Assembly (NCBI GenBank): GCA_023896275.1
Contig: MLDA01000020.1
Coordinates: 18,938 to 82,937, forward strand
Length of the DNA stretch: 64,000 nt
From: Kocuria rosea subsp. polaris
Lineage (GTDB): Bacteria > Actinomycetota > Actinomycetes > Actinomycetales > Micrococcaceae
Direction of reading: 5' to 3'
A program made the position numbers and the translations under genes. Below, one piece after another: positions 6,888 through 15,685 of this stretch. Within the stretch, counting starts at the first letter, position 1. Every line of letters begins with the position of its first letter. The notes beneath the pieces were generated by a model, which had not been told where the DNA came from, searched no databases, and saw only the letters and a program-made list of their open reading frames with translations.

Positions 6888-8588
6888 ATGCGATCAGCTC
6901 GTTCCGACCCGCCCGCGGCACACGTCGATTCGATGGAGGCTGCGCGTGCCACGCTCGATACCTTGCGGGCCGCTGGCGTGACCCACCTGGTGATCTCGCC
7001 CGGGTCGCGCAGCGCGCCCATCGCCTACGCGGCCGCCGAGGCGCAGGCGGTTGGACTGCTGTCCGTGCACGTGCGCATCGACGAGCGCGACGCCGGCTTC
7101 ACCGCACTGGGGCTGGCCCTCGCTTCGGGTGAGCCGGTGGCGATCGCGACGACGTCCGGCACCGCCGTCGGCGAGCTGCTGCCAGCTGTCATGGAGGCCA
7201 ATCACGCCGCTGTGCCACTCATCGTTCTCTCCGCTGACCGGCCCGCCGAACTGCACGGAACGGGCGCCAACCAGACCACACAGCAGGCCGGCCTCTTCGG
7301 TGCACACGTGCGCGCCGCCGTCGTCGTGCCGGCGGGCCAGGATCCGCGCGATCCCGTGGGGCAAGCGGCAGCAACGGCCACGACTGCACCTCGCGGGCCC
7401 GTCCAGATCGATCTCGAGTTCCGAGATCCGCTCACCCCCGAGCCCGGCGAGCCGATGCAGGTGCCCACTCCGCTCGATGCTCTACCCGCTGCGGGAGGGC
7501 GCGTGACGCGCCACGACGTCGCGGTATCGCCGGGGGCGTCCCCGCGGCGCACCGTGGTCATCGCCGGGCACGACGCCGGCAGCGGCGCCGCCCGCTTCGC
7601 TGAGGCGCACGGGTTGCCGCTGCTCGCGGAGCCGAGCTCCAACGCGCGTTCCGGGGCCAACGCGATCGGCCCGTACCGTCTGTTGATCGGGCATTTCTCC
7701 GGCGGTCCGGAGCCGATCGAGCGCGTCGTGCTCTTCGGCCGACCGACGCTGAGCCGCCCGGTTGCGCGGCTGCTGGCTGACGAGTCCATCCGCTCGGCGC
7801 TGTACGCCCCCGAGCCCGTGGCATGGTTCGAGCCGGGGCGGCGGCGCGAACGCGTCGTTGCGGACTTGGCCGGCCTCTCCGAGTTCGCCGGCACGGCTCC
7901 GCAGGGTTGGCTGGAGGCCTGGCGCGAAGCCTCGGCGGTTGCCGAACGCGTCATCGCTGACGACCTCGGGGCCGGTGGCCTCTCCGGTCCGGAACTGGCC
8001 CGCGCGCTCTGGGCGGCCGACGCCGGACCGCTCGTGATCGGCTCCTCCAACGCGGTGCGTGACGCCGACCTCTGGGCGGACCCGGCAGCGGTTACCGCAG
8101 GTCGTCGCGTCTTCGCGAACCGCGGCCTCGCCGGGATCGACGGCACGATCGCGACCGCCACCGGCGTCGCGATCGCTGCGTCCGAGCGGACTACGCTCCT
8201 CGTCGGCGACGTGACCTTCCTGCACGACGTCGGCGGCCTGCACCTGGGTGCGGGCGAGGCGGAGCCGGAACTGGACGTCGTCGTCCTCAACGATGGCGGC
8301 GGGGCGATCTTCGCGACCCTCGAGCACGGCGCGGTCGACGAGGGGCGCGCGTACGGCGACGCCGTCGAGCGGTTCTTCGCGACGCCGCACGCTGTCGACC
8401 TGGCGGCCATCGCGGCCGCCTACGGTGTCGCCTACGTCCCGGTCAGCTCGACGGAGGAGCTCGCCGCCGCCCTGGCGGCGCCGCGGGGTGCCGGTCGGCG
8501 CATCGTCGACGTCAAGATGCCCCGGACAGACGTCAGGGCCCGTGCGCAGCGGATCGCGTCCGCCGTCGCGCGGGCCCTGGCCGTGTGA
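6888..8588 (+). CDS. menD: SEPHCHC synthase
   Basis: MenD condenses isochorismate with 2-oxoglutarate in the first committed step of menaquinone synthesis, using thiamine diphosphate. The 566-residue protein shows the N-terminal PYR domain (S-P-G-S-R-S-A-P near residue 35, D-E-R-D-A-G-F with the catalytic Glu). The C-terminal PP domain carries V-G-D-V-T-F-L-H-D and V-V-L-N-D-G-G-G, the ThDP/Mg motif. The ATG at 6888 follows a -10 hexamer by 7 nt, so translation probably starts leaderless. The stop is only 9 bp from the end of the convergent amino acid ABC operon. menF lies divergently 2.7 kb downstream. Confidence 0.93.
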   Translation: MRSARSDPPAAHVDSMEAARATLDTLRAAGVTHLVISPGSRSAPIAYAAAEAQAVGLLSVHVRIDERDAGFTALGLALASGEPVAIATTSGTAVGELLPAVMEANHAAVPLIVLSADRPAELHGTGANQTTQQAGLFGAHVRAAVVVPAGQDPRDPVGQAAATATTAPRGPVQIDLEFRDPLTPEPGEPMQVPTPLDALPAAGGRVTRHDVAVSPGASPRRTVVIAGHDAGSGAARFAEAHGLPLLAEPSSNARSGANAIGPYRLLIGHFSGGPEPIERVVLFGRPTLSRPVARLLADESIRSALYAPEPVAWFEPGRRRERVVADLAGLSEFAGTAPQGWLEAWREASAVAERVIADDLGAGGLSGPELARALWAADAGPLVIGSSNAVRDADLWADPAAVTAGRRVFANRGLAGIDGTIATATGVAIAASERTTLLVGDVTFLHDVGGLHLGAGEAEPELDVVVLNDGGGAIFATLEHGAVDEGRAYGDAVERFFATPHAVDLAAIAAAYGVAYVPVSSTEELAAALAAPRGAGRRIVDVKMPRTDVRARAQRIASAVARALAV

Positions 8589-8597
8589 GCGCGCAAG

Positions 8598-9383
8598 TTA
8601 CTCGTCGACCTCGACGTGGGTCGGGTCGAGCACGCGCTTGAGGAAGTCTTGCATGCGCGGGGTCTGCGGGTTGTTGATGGTCTGGGCGGCCGGTCCGGAT
8701 TCGACAACGACGCCGCCGTCCATGAAGACGACTCGGTCGGCCACGTCGCGGGCGAACGCCATCTCGTGGGTCACGACCAGCATGGTCATGCCGTCCTTGG
8801 CCAGGTTGCGCATGATGGACAGGACCTCACCGACGGTCTCCGGATCGAGCGCCGACGTGGGCTCATCGAAGAGCATCAGCTTCGGGTCCATGGAGAGTGC
8901 GCGTGCGATTGCCACGCGCTGCTGCTGGCCACCCGAGAGCTGATCCGGGTAGCGGTCGGCCAAGTGCCCGAGCGCGACCTTCGTCAGGTTCTTGTGCGCG
9001 ATCTCCTCGGCCTCGGACTTCTTGCGCTTGAGGACCTTGAGCTGCGCGACGGTGCAGTTCTCGAGCACCGTCAGGTGCGGGAACAGGTTGAACTGCTGGA
9101 ACACCATGCCCACGTGCCGGCGCATCTCGTCGACGTCGACGTCCGGATCCGTGACGTCGTAGCCGCCCACGTCGATCCGCCCGCCATTGGGTTTCTCGAG
9201 CAGGTTCACGCAGCGCAGGAGGGTCGACTTGCCCGAACCTGACGGGCCGATGAGGCACACAACCTGACCGGGCTTGACCTCGAGGTCGATGCCCTGGAGC
9301 ACCTCAACGGGGCCGTAGGACTTGCGCAACCCGTCGATGACGACGCCGGCGGCTTGGAACTGTTTGTCGATGATTTCGTTCAT
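8598..9383 (-). CDS. Polar amino acid ABC transporter, ATP-binding subunit
   Basis: This 261-residue ATPase energises uptake of a polar amino acid, probably glutamate or glutamine. It has Walker A G-P-S-G-S-G-K-S-T, Q-loop F-Q-Q-F-N-L-F-P-H, signature L-S-G-G-Q-Q-Q-R, Walker B L-M-L-F-D-E-P-T and the H-loop V-T-H-E-M. The D-E-P-T-S-A-L-D-P and F-Q-Q-F-N-L-F-P-H sequences are typical of the GlnQ/GluA subgroup. It is the last gene of a three-gene minus-strand operon (binding protein, permease, ATPase), 15 bp after the permease. The stop lies 9 bp from menD on the other strand. Confidence 0.93.
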   Translation of the reverse strand: MNEIIDKQFQAAGVVIDGLRKSYGPVEVLQGIDLEVKPGQVVCLIGPSGSGKSTLLRCVNLLEKPNGGRIDVGGYDVTDPDVDVDEMRRHVGMVFQQFNLFPHLTVLENCTVAQLKVLKRKKSEAEEIAHKNLTKVALGHLADRYPDQLSGGQQQRVAIARALSMDPKLMLFDEPTSALDPETVGEVLSIMRNLAKDGMTMLVVTHEMAFARDVADRVVFMDGGVVVESGPAAQTINNPQTPRMQDFLKRVLDPTHVEVDE

Positions 9384-9398
9384 GATTCCTCCTCGTTC

Positions 9399-10193
9399 CT
9401 AGCGCTTCGTCCGGGCGGAGCGGGACTCGAACTTCCGCGAGAGCTGGCTCAGCGGCAGGGTGATGATCAGGTACATTGCGCCGGCGACGACGAGCGGCGT
9501 GATGCCTGCGCCGAACTGGGTGATGCCGTCGCGTCCGAACTTCGTCAGCTCGTAGCTGCTAGCGGCCAGCCCGATCACGTAAATGAGTGAGGTGTCCTTG
9601 GTGACCAGGATGAACTCGTTGGTCAAAGGAGGCAGCACGATCTTGAAGGCCTGCGGGATGATGATGGTGAGCATGGCCCGCCAGCCCGGCATGCCGAGGG
9701 AACGGGCGGCCTCGTACTGCCCGCGCGGCACGGCCTGCAGGCCGGCGCGCAAAGTCTCGGCGATGTAGGCCGCAGCCACGAGCCCGAGGGAGACCATGAC
9801 AACGACGAGGACGGGCCAATTCGTTCCGGGGAAGGCCGCGGGGACGCCGAGGCCGAAGGTGATGAACACGAGGAGAGCGGGAATGCCGCGGAAGAACTCG
9901 ATGTAGCCGGTGGCGATCCAGCGGTAGGGGGCGAAGCTTGCCATCTTCATGAGAGCCAGGAGCAATCCGAGGACGAGCCCGAAAGCAAAGGACACCAGCG
10001 TGTAGACGATGGTGTTCTTCAATCCGATCAGAATGACGGACGGGAACATTCCCGAGATCGCGGGGAAGTCGAAGAACGCGCGAACGGTGGCGGTCCAGTT
10101 GATGGTGAAGACGAGGACCAGAAGGACAGCAGCGAAGATGCCGACCTGGATGATCTTGCTGGTTTTGGCGCGCTGACGGGCGGTCATCGCCAT
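9399..10193 (-). CDS. Polar amino acid ABC transporter, permease subunit
   Basis: This 264-residue inner-membrane permease belongs to the His/Glu/Gln/Arg family. About five to six hydrophobic segments are visible. The EAA loop reads Y-E-A-A-R-S-L-G-M-P-G-W, the ATPase docking site. Only one permease gene is present, so it likely works as a homodimer, unlike the two-permease GluCD system of corynebacteria. The first ATG is followed by M-A-M-T and an AAAGGTA-like site precedes it. A strong hairpin separates it from the upstream binding-protein gene. Confidence 0.92.
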   Translation of the reverse strand: MAMTARQRAKTSKIIQVGIFAAVLLVLVFTINWTATVRAFFDFPAISGMFPSVILIGLKNTIVYTLVSFAFGLVLGLLLALMKMASFAPYRWIATGYIEFFRGIPALLVFITFGLGVPAAFPGTNWPVLVVVMVSLGLVAAAYIAETLRAGLQAVPRGQYEAARSLGMPGWRAMLTIIIPQAFKIVLPPLTNEFILVTKDTSLIYVIGLAASSYELTKFGRDGITQFGAGITPLVVAGAMYLIITLPLSQLSRKFESRSARTKR

Positions 10194-10212
10194 GGGAGTA
10201 CCTTTCGATTGT

Positions 10213-10255
10213 GGCGTGGGGGTTCGCGCCTGCTGCAGGCGCGACCCCCCACGCC
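10213..10255 (-). terminator. Intra-operon attenuator hairpin between binding protein and permease
   Basis: The outer arms 10213-10222 and 10246-10255 and the inner arms 10224-10231 and 10237-10244 make a nearly continuous 18-bp stem with one mismatch. No T-run follows. It lies between the solute-binding-protein gene and the permease gene, where such hairpins stabilise the upstream mRNA and reduce downstream expression. Confidence 0.65.
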
Positions 10256-10278
10256 GGTAGAACTCGATGTCCGCGGAA

Positions 10279-11070
10279 TTACTCGGTCTCGCCGAACCAC
10301 TTGGCCTTGAGCTCGTCCATCTCGCCGGACTCGGTCAGGCGCTGCAGGGTCCCGTTGACGGCCTCGAGCATCGCGGTATCGCCCTTCTCGATCGAGACGC
10401 CCAGCTCTTCGCCGGTGGCGAAGTCTTCGACTCGACTGATGTCGGCCTCGTCCTTGATGCCGTAGCCGAGCACGGACGCGTTGCCGAGGGCGGCGTCAAG
10501 GGTGCCGGACTTGAGGGCTTGCAGCAGCAGGCCGGTGCTTTCGAAGCCGACGGGGGAGATGCCGTTCTCCTCGGCGTACTTCTTGCCCGTCGTGCCGTCC
10601 TGAACGCCGACCTTCTTGTCCTTGGCGCTGTCGAGGTCCGTAACTCCGCTGCCGGAAGCGGCAATAAGCGTCAGGTCATCGGCCATGTAGGGGTCGGAGA
10701 AGTCCATGTTGCCCTTGCGCTCCTCCGTGATGGAGATGGAGGAGATGGCGATGTCGCACTTGCCGAACGACAGTCCGGACTGGATCGACTCGAAGGAGTC
10801 GGCGATGATTTCGCGTTCTAGGCCCAGGTCCGAGGCGATTTCGATGGCGATATCCATATCGAAGCCGACGGTTTCACCGTTCTCGTCCGTGAATTCGAAC
10901 GGCTCGTAAGGAATCTCCGAGCACACGGTCAGCTCACCGTCGTTGACGAGCTGGATTCCGCCGGCAGCGGTCTCATCCGCTCCTTCATCGGAACCGGAAC
11001 ATGCGGTCAGTGCCAGGCCGGCCGTGGCGACGACGGCCAGCGCCTTCAGGGTGCGGGATGCGTTCTGCAT
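10279..11070 (-). CDS. Polar amino acid ABC transporter, substrate-binding lipoprotein
   Basis: This 263-residue extracellular binding protein is lipid-anchored. The signal peptide ends in the lipobox L-T-A-C (Cys near residue 23), followed by an acidic Gly/Glu linker. The body has the bacterial extracellular solute-binding family 3 pattern (Y-x-P-F-x-F at the start, F-D-M-D-I-A, S-I-T-E-E-R). It binds a polar amino acid, perhaps glutamate or glutamine. I place the start at the ATG at 11070, where the signal peptide begins, because longer readings add non-signal sequence. It is the first gene of the operon, with a candidate -10 (TATAGA) at 11131-11126. Confidence 0.9.
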   Translation of the reverse strand: MQNASRTLKALAVVATAGLALTACSGSDEGADETAAGGIQLVNDGELTVCSEIPYEPFEFTDENGETVGFDMDIAIEIASDLGLEREIIADSFESIQSGLSFGKCDIAISSISITEERKGNMDFSDPYMADDLTLIAASGSGVTDLDSAKDKKVGVQDGTTGKKYAEENGISPVGFESTGLLLQALKSGTLDAALGNASVLGYGIKDEADISRVEDFATGEELGVSIEKGDTAMLEAVNGTLQRLTESGEMDELKAKWFGETE

Positions 11071-11123
11071 GAGAAAAGTCTTTCGTCGGTGCGGCGAGAC
11101 CGGCGCGTCTCGCCGATCAAGGC

Positions 11124-11131
11124 ATTCTATA
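11124..11131 (-). promoter_or_regulatory. Candidate -10 for the amino acid ABC operon
   Basis: The minus strand reads TATAGAAT about 54 bp before the ATG of the binding-protein gene, in an AT-richer patch. A matching -35 is not clear. The assignment rests on the hexamer alone. Confidence 0.35.
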
Positions 11132-11210
11132 GCGGCGGTCACAGGCGGACCGTGCAATAAACTGCCTCCAGTAGAGCATAGACGTGATCTAGTTCACTGT
11201 GAAGAGTTAA

Positions 11211-11232
11211 AAGTTTTCTATTTGGAAAACTT
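11211..11232 (-). terminator. AT-rich hairpin after menF
   Basis: AAGTTTTC (11211-11218) and GAAAACTT (11225-11232) are perfect inverted repeats around a 6-nt loop. On the minus strand the 3' arm runs on into TTTT. It lies 28 bp after the menF stop, so it suits a Rho-independent terminator. It could instead be an operator for the ABC operon promoter. It stands out as the most AT-rich patch nearby. Confidence 0.5.
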
Positions 11233-11259
11233 TGTTATCCGCCCACCGCGACGCAACGG

Positions 11260-12588
11260 TTAAAGATTGAGTGCCTCACGCATCGGGCGCATCTTCGCCC
11301 ACGATTCGGCCAGCTCAGCGTCCGGTTCAGACGCGCTGACGATGCCGCAACCGGCGAAGAGGCGCACGCGGGTGGGGGATTCGACGACGCCGCCACGCAG
11401 CGCGATCCCGAACTCGCCGTTGCCGTCCGTGTCGACCCAGCCGACCGGGCCCGCGTACGGGCCCCGGTCCATGCCCTCCAGCTCACGGATCGCTGCCGCA
11501 GCTGCCGGGGTCGGTGTCCCGCACACGGCGGCCGTGGGGTGCAGGACCTCCGCGAGGTCGAGTGCGGTCGGCGTGCGGCCGTCGTCGGACGGGTTCAGGT
11601 GGGCTTCGACGTCCGAGGCGAGGTGCCAGACGTTCGGCAGCTGCAGGACGAAGGGCTCGGCGGGCGCGACCATCTCGGAGACGAGCGGGCCGAGCTCGGC
11701 GGTGAGCGAGTCGATCGCGAGTTGGTGCTCGTGCCGCTGCTTCTCGTCACCCGCGAGCACGCGCCGCGGGTACTCGGGGTCCGCAGGAGCCGAGCGGCGG
11801 TCGAGGGTGCCGGCGAGCACGCGCGCCGTCGCCGTCGTGCCCTCGACGCTGACCAGCATCTCCGGCGTCGCGCCGATGAGGCCGTCGACGCTGTAGGTCC
11901 AGCAGTCGCCGTAGCGCATCGCGAGCTCGCGCAACACCTGCGCGACGGCGATCGGCGAGTCGAGATCGGCGACCGCGTCGCGTGCCAGGACCAGCTTGGT
12001 CAGCTCGCCCGACTCGATCGCACGCACGCCGGCGGCGACGGCCGTGCGGAAGTCCTGTTCGCTGACGACGCCGGGGCCCAGCGAGCCGCCGCTCGAGAGC
12101 TCGATCTCCTCATCGACGGCGTCGAGCTCCGCTGCGAGCGCCTCCTCGGCGGCCTGCAGGCTCAGTTCCTCCGCGGGGTCGGCGCTGATGATCGTCAGCC
12201 AGCTCGTCTCGCCGCGGCGTCCGACGACGAGGCGCGGCACGATCATCGTGGAGACCCATTCGCTGGTCTCGTCGAACGCGAACGAAGCGAAAGCCTGCGC
12301 GCCCGTGCCGGGCATCCCGATCGGGTTGGCGGACTCGACCGACTGCGCGACCGCGGACCACCACGCGCGCGCCCGCGCGAACCGGTCGGCGCCGCGCGCG
12401 CTGAAGCGGGCGACCTCGCCGAACCCGACCTTGCCGTCGCCGCGGCGGCCCCACACGAGCGAATCGCCCTTCACGACGTAGTCGAGCAGCCCGCCGTCGG
12501 CCATCGCGGGGCGCTCGAATGTGGCGCTGCGCAGGGTGGGGGCGTGCCGCTGTTCATCGGGCAGCGCGGCAGACAGAACATGGGTCAT
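11260..12588 (-). CDS. menF: Isochorismate synthase
   Basis: This 442-residue chorismate-utilising enzyme converts chorismate to isochorismate for menaquinone. The C-terminal half has the conserved chorismate-binding motifs: K-L-V-L-A-R-D, G-A-T-P-E-M-L-V, A-G-T-L-D-R-R, H-E-H-Q-L-A-I, H-P-T-A-A-V-C-G-T-P and G-C-G-I-V. The catalytic Lys of isochorismate synthases falls in the T-K-L-V-L region. A siderophore-type isochorismate synthase is an alternative, but the men neighbours favour MenF. It is divergent from menG with 136 bp between them. A small AT-rich hairpin follows the stop. Confidence 0.9.
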   Translation of the reverse strand: MTHVLSAALPDEQRHAPTLRSATFERPAMADGGLLDYVVKGDSLVWGRRGDGKVGFGEVARFSARGADRFARARAWWSAVAQSVESANPIGMPGTGAQAFASFAFDETSEWVSTMIVPRLVVGRRGETSWLTIISADPAEELSLQAAEEALAAELDAVDEEIELSSGGSLGPGVVSEQDFRTAVAAGVRAIESGELTKLVLARDAVADLDSPIAVAQVLRELAMRYGDCWTYSVDGLIGATPEMLVSVEGTTATARVLAGTLDRRSAPADPEYPRRVLAGDEKQRHEHQLAIDSLTAELGPLVSEMVAPAEPFVLQLPNVWHLASDVEAHLNPSDDGRTPTALDLAEVLHPTAAVCGTPTPAAAAAIRELEGMDRGPYAGPVGWVDTDGNGEFGIALRGGVVESPTRVRLFAGCGIVSASEPDAELAESWAKMRPMREALNL

Positions 12589-12724
12589 GATGCCCCAAGC
12601 CTACTTCAGAGTTTCGATGCGCCCGGGCGCGGTGCCGGTGCCGCCGTCGTCCCGCGAGGGGCCCGCAGGGCCCGAGAACACGGGCCGTTTCCTGCTGGCC
12701 GACAGTTTTGCGACAATGTAGGAC

Positions 12725-13495
12725 GTGAGCCGAGCAACGCTGCAGAAGCGCCCTGATGAAGTACAAGCCATGTTCGACGACGTGGCCCCGCGGTACGACC
12801 TCGTCAACGACATCCTCTCCCTCGGGCAGGATCGCCGCTGGCGCAAGATCGTCGTGGAGGCCGTCGGTGCCGAACCGGGCCAGCGCGTGCTCGATCTCGC
12901 CGCGGGCACGGGCACCTCGTCGGAGCCCTACGCAGACGCCGGCGTGCACGTCGTGGCGTGCGACTTCTCTCTGGGCATGCTCCAGGTCGGCAAGCGCCGC
13001 CGCCCCGACATCGACTTCGTTGCCGGCGATGCGACGAACCTGCCTTTCGCCGACGACACCTTCGACGCCGTGACGATCAGCTTCGGCCTGCGCAACGTCT
13101 CCGACCCGGAGCTGGCGCTGCGCGAGATGGCGCGTGTGACGAAGCCAGGCGGCACGCTGGTGGTGTGTGAATTCTCGCACCCGACCTTTTCGCCTTTCCG
13201 CACCGTCTACACGGAGTACCTGATGAAGGCGCTGCCGGCGATTGCGGAGAAGGTCTCCTCCAACCCGGAGTCCTACGTCTACCTCGCCGAATCCATCCGT
13301 GCTTGGCCCGATCAGGACCGGCTCGCCTCGTGGATCGAGCAGGCCGGATGGCGCGACTGCCGCTACCGGAACCTCAGCGGCGGGATCGTCGCGGTGCACC
13401 GCGCCGTCAAGCCGGGCACGACGGCGGCCGATCCGGAGCGCGCAGCCCGCGCCTCCGCATTCCTGCGCCGCCGCGCCTCCCGCCGGAGCTACTGA
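12725..13495 (+). CDS. menG: Demethylmenaquinone methyltransferase
   Basis: This 256-residue SAM-dependent methyltransferase of the UbiE/MenG family carries out the last step of menaquinone synthesis. Motif I reads [10 protein letters not shown], followed by D in [15 protein letters not shown], the family signature F-G-L-R-N-V, and [11 protein letters not shown]. The C-terminal Y-x-Y-L-A-E-S-I and [10 protein letters not shown] are also MenG-like. Translation starts at GTG 12725, preceded 7 nt earlier by a GACAAT hexamer, so leaderless initiation is possible. The polyprenyl diphosphate synthase follows 71 bp later. Confidence 0.93.
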   Translation: MSRATLQKRPDEVQAMFDDVAPRYDLVNDILSLGQDRRWRKIVVEAVGAEPGQRVLDLAAGTGTSSEPYADAGVHVVACDFSLGMLQVGKRRRPDIDFVAGDATNLPFADDTFDAVTISFGLRNVSDPELALREMARVTKPGGTLVVCEFSHPTFSPFRTVYTEYLMKALPAIAEKVSSNPESYVYLAESIRAWPDQDRLASWIEQAGWRDCRYRNLSGGIVAVHRAVKPGTTAADPERAARASAFLRRRASRRSY

Positions 13496-13552
13496 ACCGT
13501 TCCGGCCCCGCCCGCGAAGTGGGCGGATGGCCGTAAGGTCCGCCCATACGAC

Positions 13553-13558
13553 TACAGT
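13553..13558 (+). promoter_or_regulatory. -10 element upstream of the polyprenyl diphosphate synthase gene
   Basis: TACAGT ends 8 nt before the GTG at 13567. A leaderless start at that GTG or a short leader to GTG 13630 are both possible. Confidence 0.4.
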
Positions 13559-13566
13559 GGAGGGCG

Positions 13567-14727
13567 GTGGCGACCCCGACGGGCGGCGCCACCGAAGCCA
13601 CCAGACTCACATCCCGAGGCAGCGAACACGTGACTGAAGCTCAGAGCAACTGGACCTCCGCCGGGCACGCGGTGCCGGCGGAGTTGGACCTGCACCCGGA
13701 GACGGCCGCGCTGGCCGCCACCATCAAGCTGCCCGCCGGGTTCCGCGCCGTTGCGGAGGACCCGGATTTCGGGCCGGCGATCTCTCAGGGCATGGCCCGC
13801 GTCGAGAAGCTGCTGCGCGACGCCGTCGCCAACTCGGACCCGCTCATCGACGCGACGAGCCGCCACCTCGTCGAGGCCGGCGGCAAGCGTATCCGCCCGC
13901 TGCTGGTCATCCTGTCCTCGCTGCTGGGGGAGGGCGTGAACGACGACGTCGTCAAGGCCGCCGCCGTCTGCGAGCTCACGCACCTGGCGACGCTCTACCA
14001 CGACGACGTCATGGACTCCGCGCCCTACCGCCGCGGCGCACCGACCGCTCACGAGGTCTGGGGCAACTCCGTGGCCATTCTCGCGGGTGACCTGATCTTC
14101 GCGCGCGCCTCGATCACCGGCGCCGAGCTCGGCCCGGAGGCCGTGAAGATCCAGTCGCGCACGTTCGAGCGCCTGTGCCTGGGCCAGTTGCACGAGACCA
14201 TCGGTCCGCGCGAGGGCGACGACCCGCGAGAGCACTACCTGCAGGTCATCGCCGACAAGACGGCGTCACTGCTCTCGGCATCGGGCCGCTTCGGCGCGAT
14301 GTTCGGGCGCGTGGACAGCGCGGTCGAGATCATGGCCGAGTATGGCGAGCGGGTCGGCGTGGCCTTCCAGCTGGCCGACGATGTCATCGACCTCACCGGC
14401 GGCACGGCCAGCTCCGGCAAGACGCCGGGCACGGACCTGCGCGAGGGGGTACCCACGATGCCCGTGCTGCTGCTGCGTGAGGCCGCCGCGGCGGGCGACG
14501 ACGACGCCGTCGCCGCGCTCGAGCTCGTCGACGGTGACTTGACGAGCGACGAGGCGCTGGCCGCCGCCGTCGCGGCCGTCGCGGCGCACCCGGCGACGCA
14601 ACAGGCATGGGACGTCGCCCACGAGTGGGCCGGCAAGGCCGTCGAGGCGCTTGCGCCGCTGCCCGAAGGCACGGTCAAGGCCTCCCTGGCCGCCTTCGCC
14701 GACGCGGTCGTCACCCGCGAGGTCTGA
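13567..14727 (+). CDS. Polyprenyl diphosphate synthase
   Basis: This trans-isoprenyl diphosphate synthase probably makes the menaquinone side chain. It has up to 386 residues. The first aspartate-rich motif is D-D-V-M-D and the second D-D-V-I-D. G-G-K-R-I-R-P binds the allylic or isopentenyl diphosphate. Its place right after menG supports the menaquinone role. The start is uncertain: GTG 13567 follows a -10 hexamer (leaderless reading), whereas GTG 13630 would remove 21 poorly conserved residues. The stop codon forms part of a small hairpin shared with the convergent HIT gene. Confidence 0.9.
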   Translation: MATPTGGATEATRLTSRGSEHVTEAQSNWTSAGHAVPAELDLHPETAALAATIKLPAGFRAVAEDPDFGPAISQGMARVEKLLRDAVANSDPLIDATSRHLVEAGGKRIRPLLVILSSLLGEGVNDDVVKAAAVCELTHLATLYHDDVMDSAPYRRGAPTAHEVWGNSVAILAGDLIFARASITGAELGPEAVKIQSRTFERLCLGQLHETIGPREGDDPREHYLQVIADKTASLLSASGRFGAMFGRVDSAVEIMAEYGERVGVAFQLADDVIDLTGGTASSGKTPGTDLREGVPTMPVLLLREAAAAGDDDAVAALELVDGDLTSDEALAAAVAAVAAHPATQQAWDVAHEWAGKAVEALAPLPEGTVKASLAAFADAVVTREV

Positions 14728-14743
14728 GCCCGGTTCGGCTCAG
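14724..14743. terminator. Small hairpin spanning two convergent stop codons
   Basis: CTGAGCC (14724-14730) and GGCTCAG (14737-14743) form a 7-bp stem. The arms contain the stop codons of the plus-strand polyprenyl synthase gene and of the minus-strand HIT gene. No T-run is present. Its role as a bidirectional terminator is inferred from position only. Confidence 0.4.
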
Positions 14744-15234
14744 CCGCTGAAGCCCAGCCGGTCCAGCGCGGCTGCCAGCTCGCGGGCCTTGCGGGAGCGT
14801 TCCTCGACCGACACGCGGTGGCGCAGCTGGCGGTAGAGCATGTCGTCGCCGTAGCGCGGGAACACGTGCTGGTGGTAGTGCCAGACGTGCTGGTTGCCTG
14901 AGGGCTCGTTGTGCTGCCGAGTGGAGGTGCCTTCCGGATCCCACGCGAGTTTCATGGCGAGCGCGGTGGCCCGGGTCGCGCGCATGACGGCCGCGCCGAC
15001 GTCGTCGTTCAGGTCGTAGAGCGACTCGAGGTGAGCGACAGGGATGACCATGGCGTGACCGCCGTAGGGCCCAAACCCGTCGCACGCCATGATGACGGCG
15101 ACCAGGGAGTCACGGTAGACGAGATCCGTGAGCGCGCAAAGATTGGACGGCGAGACGATCTCGCCGGCGAGCAGCTCGCAGAACGGGCACTCGTAGCCCG
15201 CGGGGGCGTGCGATTCCCAGAACTGCTGCAGCAC
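14740..15234 (-). CDS. HIT-family protein
   Basis: This 164-residue histidine-triad nucleotide-binding protein belongs to the HINT/FHIT fold, whose members hydrolyse or transfer nucleotidyl groups. The catalytic triad lies in V-W-H-Y-H-Q-H-V-F-P-R. The N-terminal C-P-F-C-E-L-L-A-G-E-I is typical of the HIT-like domain with a Cys pair. The substrate is unknown. It starts with GTG at 15234, only 3 nt after the stop of the SMI1-like gene, so the two form an operon. It converges on the polyprenyl synthase gene. Confidence 0.88.
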   Translation of the reverse strand: MLQQFWESHAPAGYECPFCELLAGEIVSPSNLCALTDLVYRDSLVAVIMACDGFGPYGGHAMVIPVAHLESLYDLNDDVGAAVMRATRATALAMKLAWDPEGTSTRQHNEPSGNQHVWHYHQHVFPRYGDDMLYRQLRHRVSVEERSRKARELAAALDRLGFSG

Positions 15235-15237
15235 GGT

Positions 15238-15672
15238 TCAGCTGTCGAGCTCGGGCTCGAGTTCCTCGAAGACCCAGTCGAACATGTCGAGGACGTACTC
15301 GCTAAACGTCCCCTCCTCGCTGCGCCACGCGCTGCGGCGGTTGTTGCGGCGGTAGACGATCGGGTCCGGAACGTCGAGCTGGTCGACGCGCATGCCCCAG
15401 ACGTACTTCTCCTCCTCGTCTTCCATGAAGAGGAGGTAGCCGTCGTCGTACTCGAGCTCCTCGGGATCCCAGAAGTAGTGGTAGGCCTCCATGAGGTCTT
15501 CGCAGCCGCCGAGGGAGAGGTAGAACTCGCGCAGAACCAGGGGGATGTCCACGCCGGCCTCTTGCAAGGCTTCGTCGAGTTCGGCAGGGGTCAGGCCGTC
15601 CTCGGCCACCCACTGGTCATCGAGGTACTTGGGGACCAGGGAGCGGAACTTGTCCACGAACATCTCTGCCAT
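15238..15672 (-). CDS. SMI1/KNR4-like acidic protein
   Basis: This is a very acidic protein of 144 residues. The layout (helical start, D-I-P-L-V-L-R-E-F-Y-L-S-L-G-G, then aromatic and acidic strands) resembles the SMI1/KNR4 (SUKH) superfamily, which contains many toxin-immunity proteins, but the match is by eye only. No polymorphic toxin gene is nearby, so an immunity role is not supported. ATG 15672 is preceded 7 nt earlier by TAGGAT on the same strand, so the mRNA may be leaderless. It is cotranscribed with the HIT gene. Confidence 0.6.
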   Translation of the reverse strand: MAEMFVDKFRSLVPKYLDDQWVAEDGLTPAELDEALQEAGVDIPLVLREFYLSLGGCEDLMEAYHYFWDPEELEYDDGYLLFMEDEEEKYVWGMRVDQLDVPDPIVYRRNNRRSAWRSEEGTFSEYVLDMFDWVFEELEPELDS

Positions 15673-15679
15673 GACTAAG

Positions 15680-15685
15680 ATCCTA
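15680..15685 (-). promoter_or_regulatory. -10 element for the SMI1-like/HIT operon (leaderless)
   Basis: The minus strand reads TAGGAT with a 7-nt spacer to the ATG at 15672, the same arrangement as before menD. Confidence 0.5.

Noticed and set aside
15238..15672. Toxin-immunity function for the SMI1-like protein
   Set aside because: No polymorphic toxin gene or repeat module is adjacent. Its neighbour is a HIT protein.
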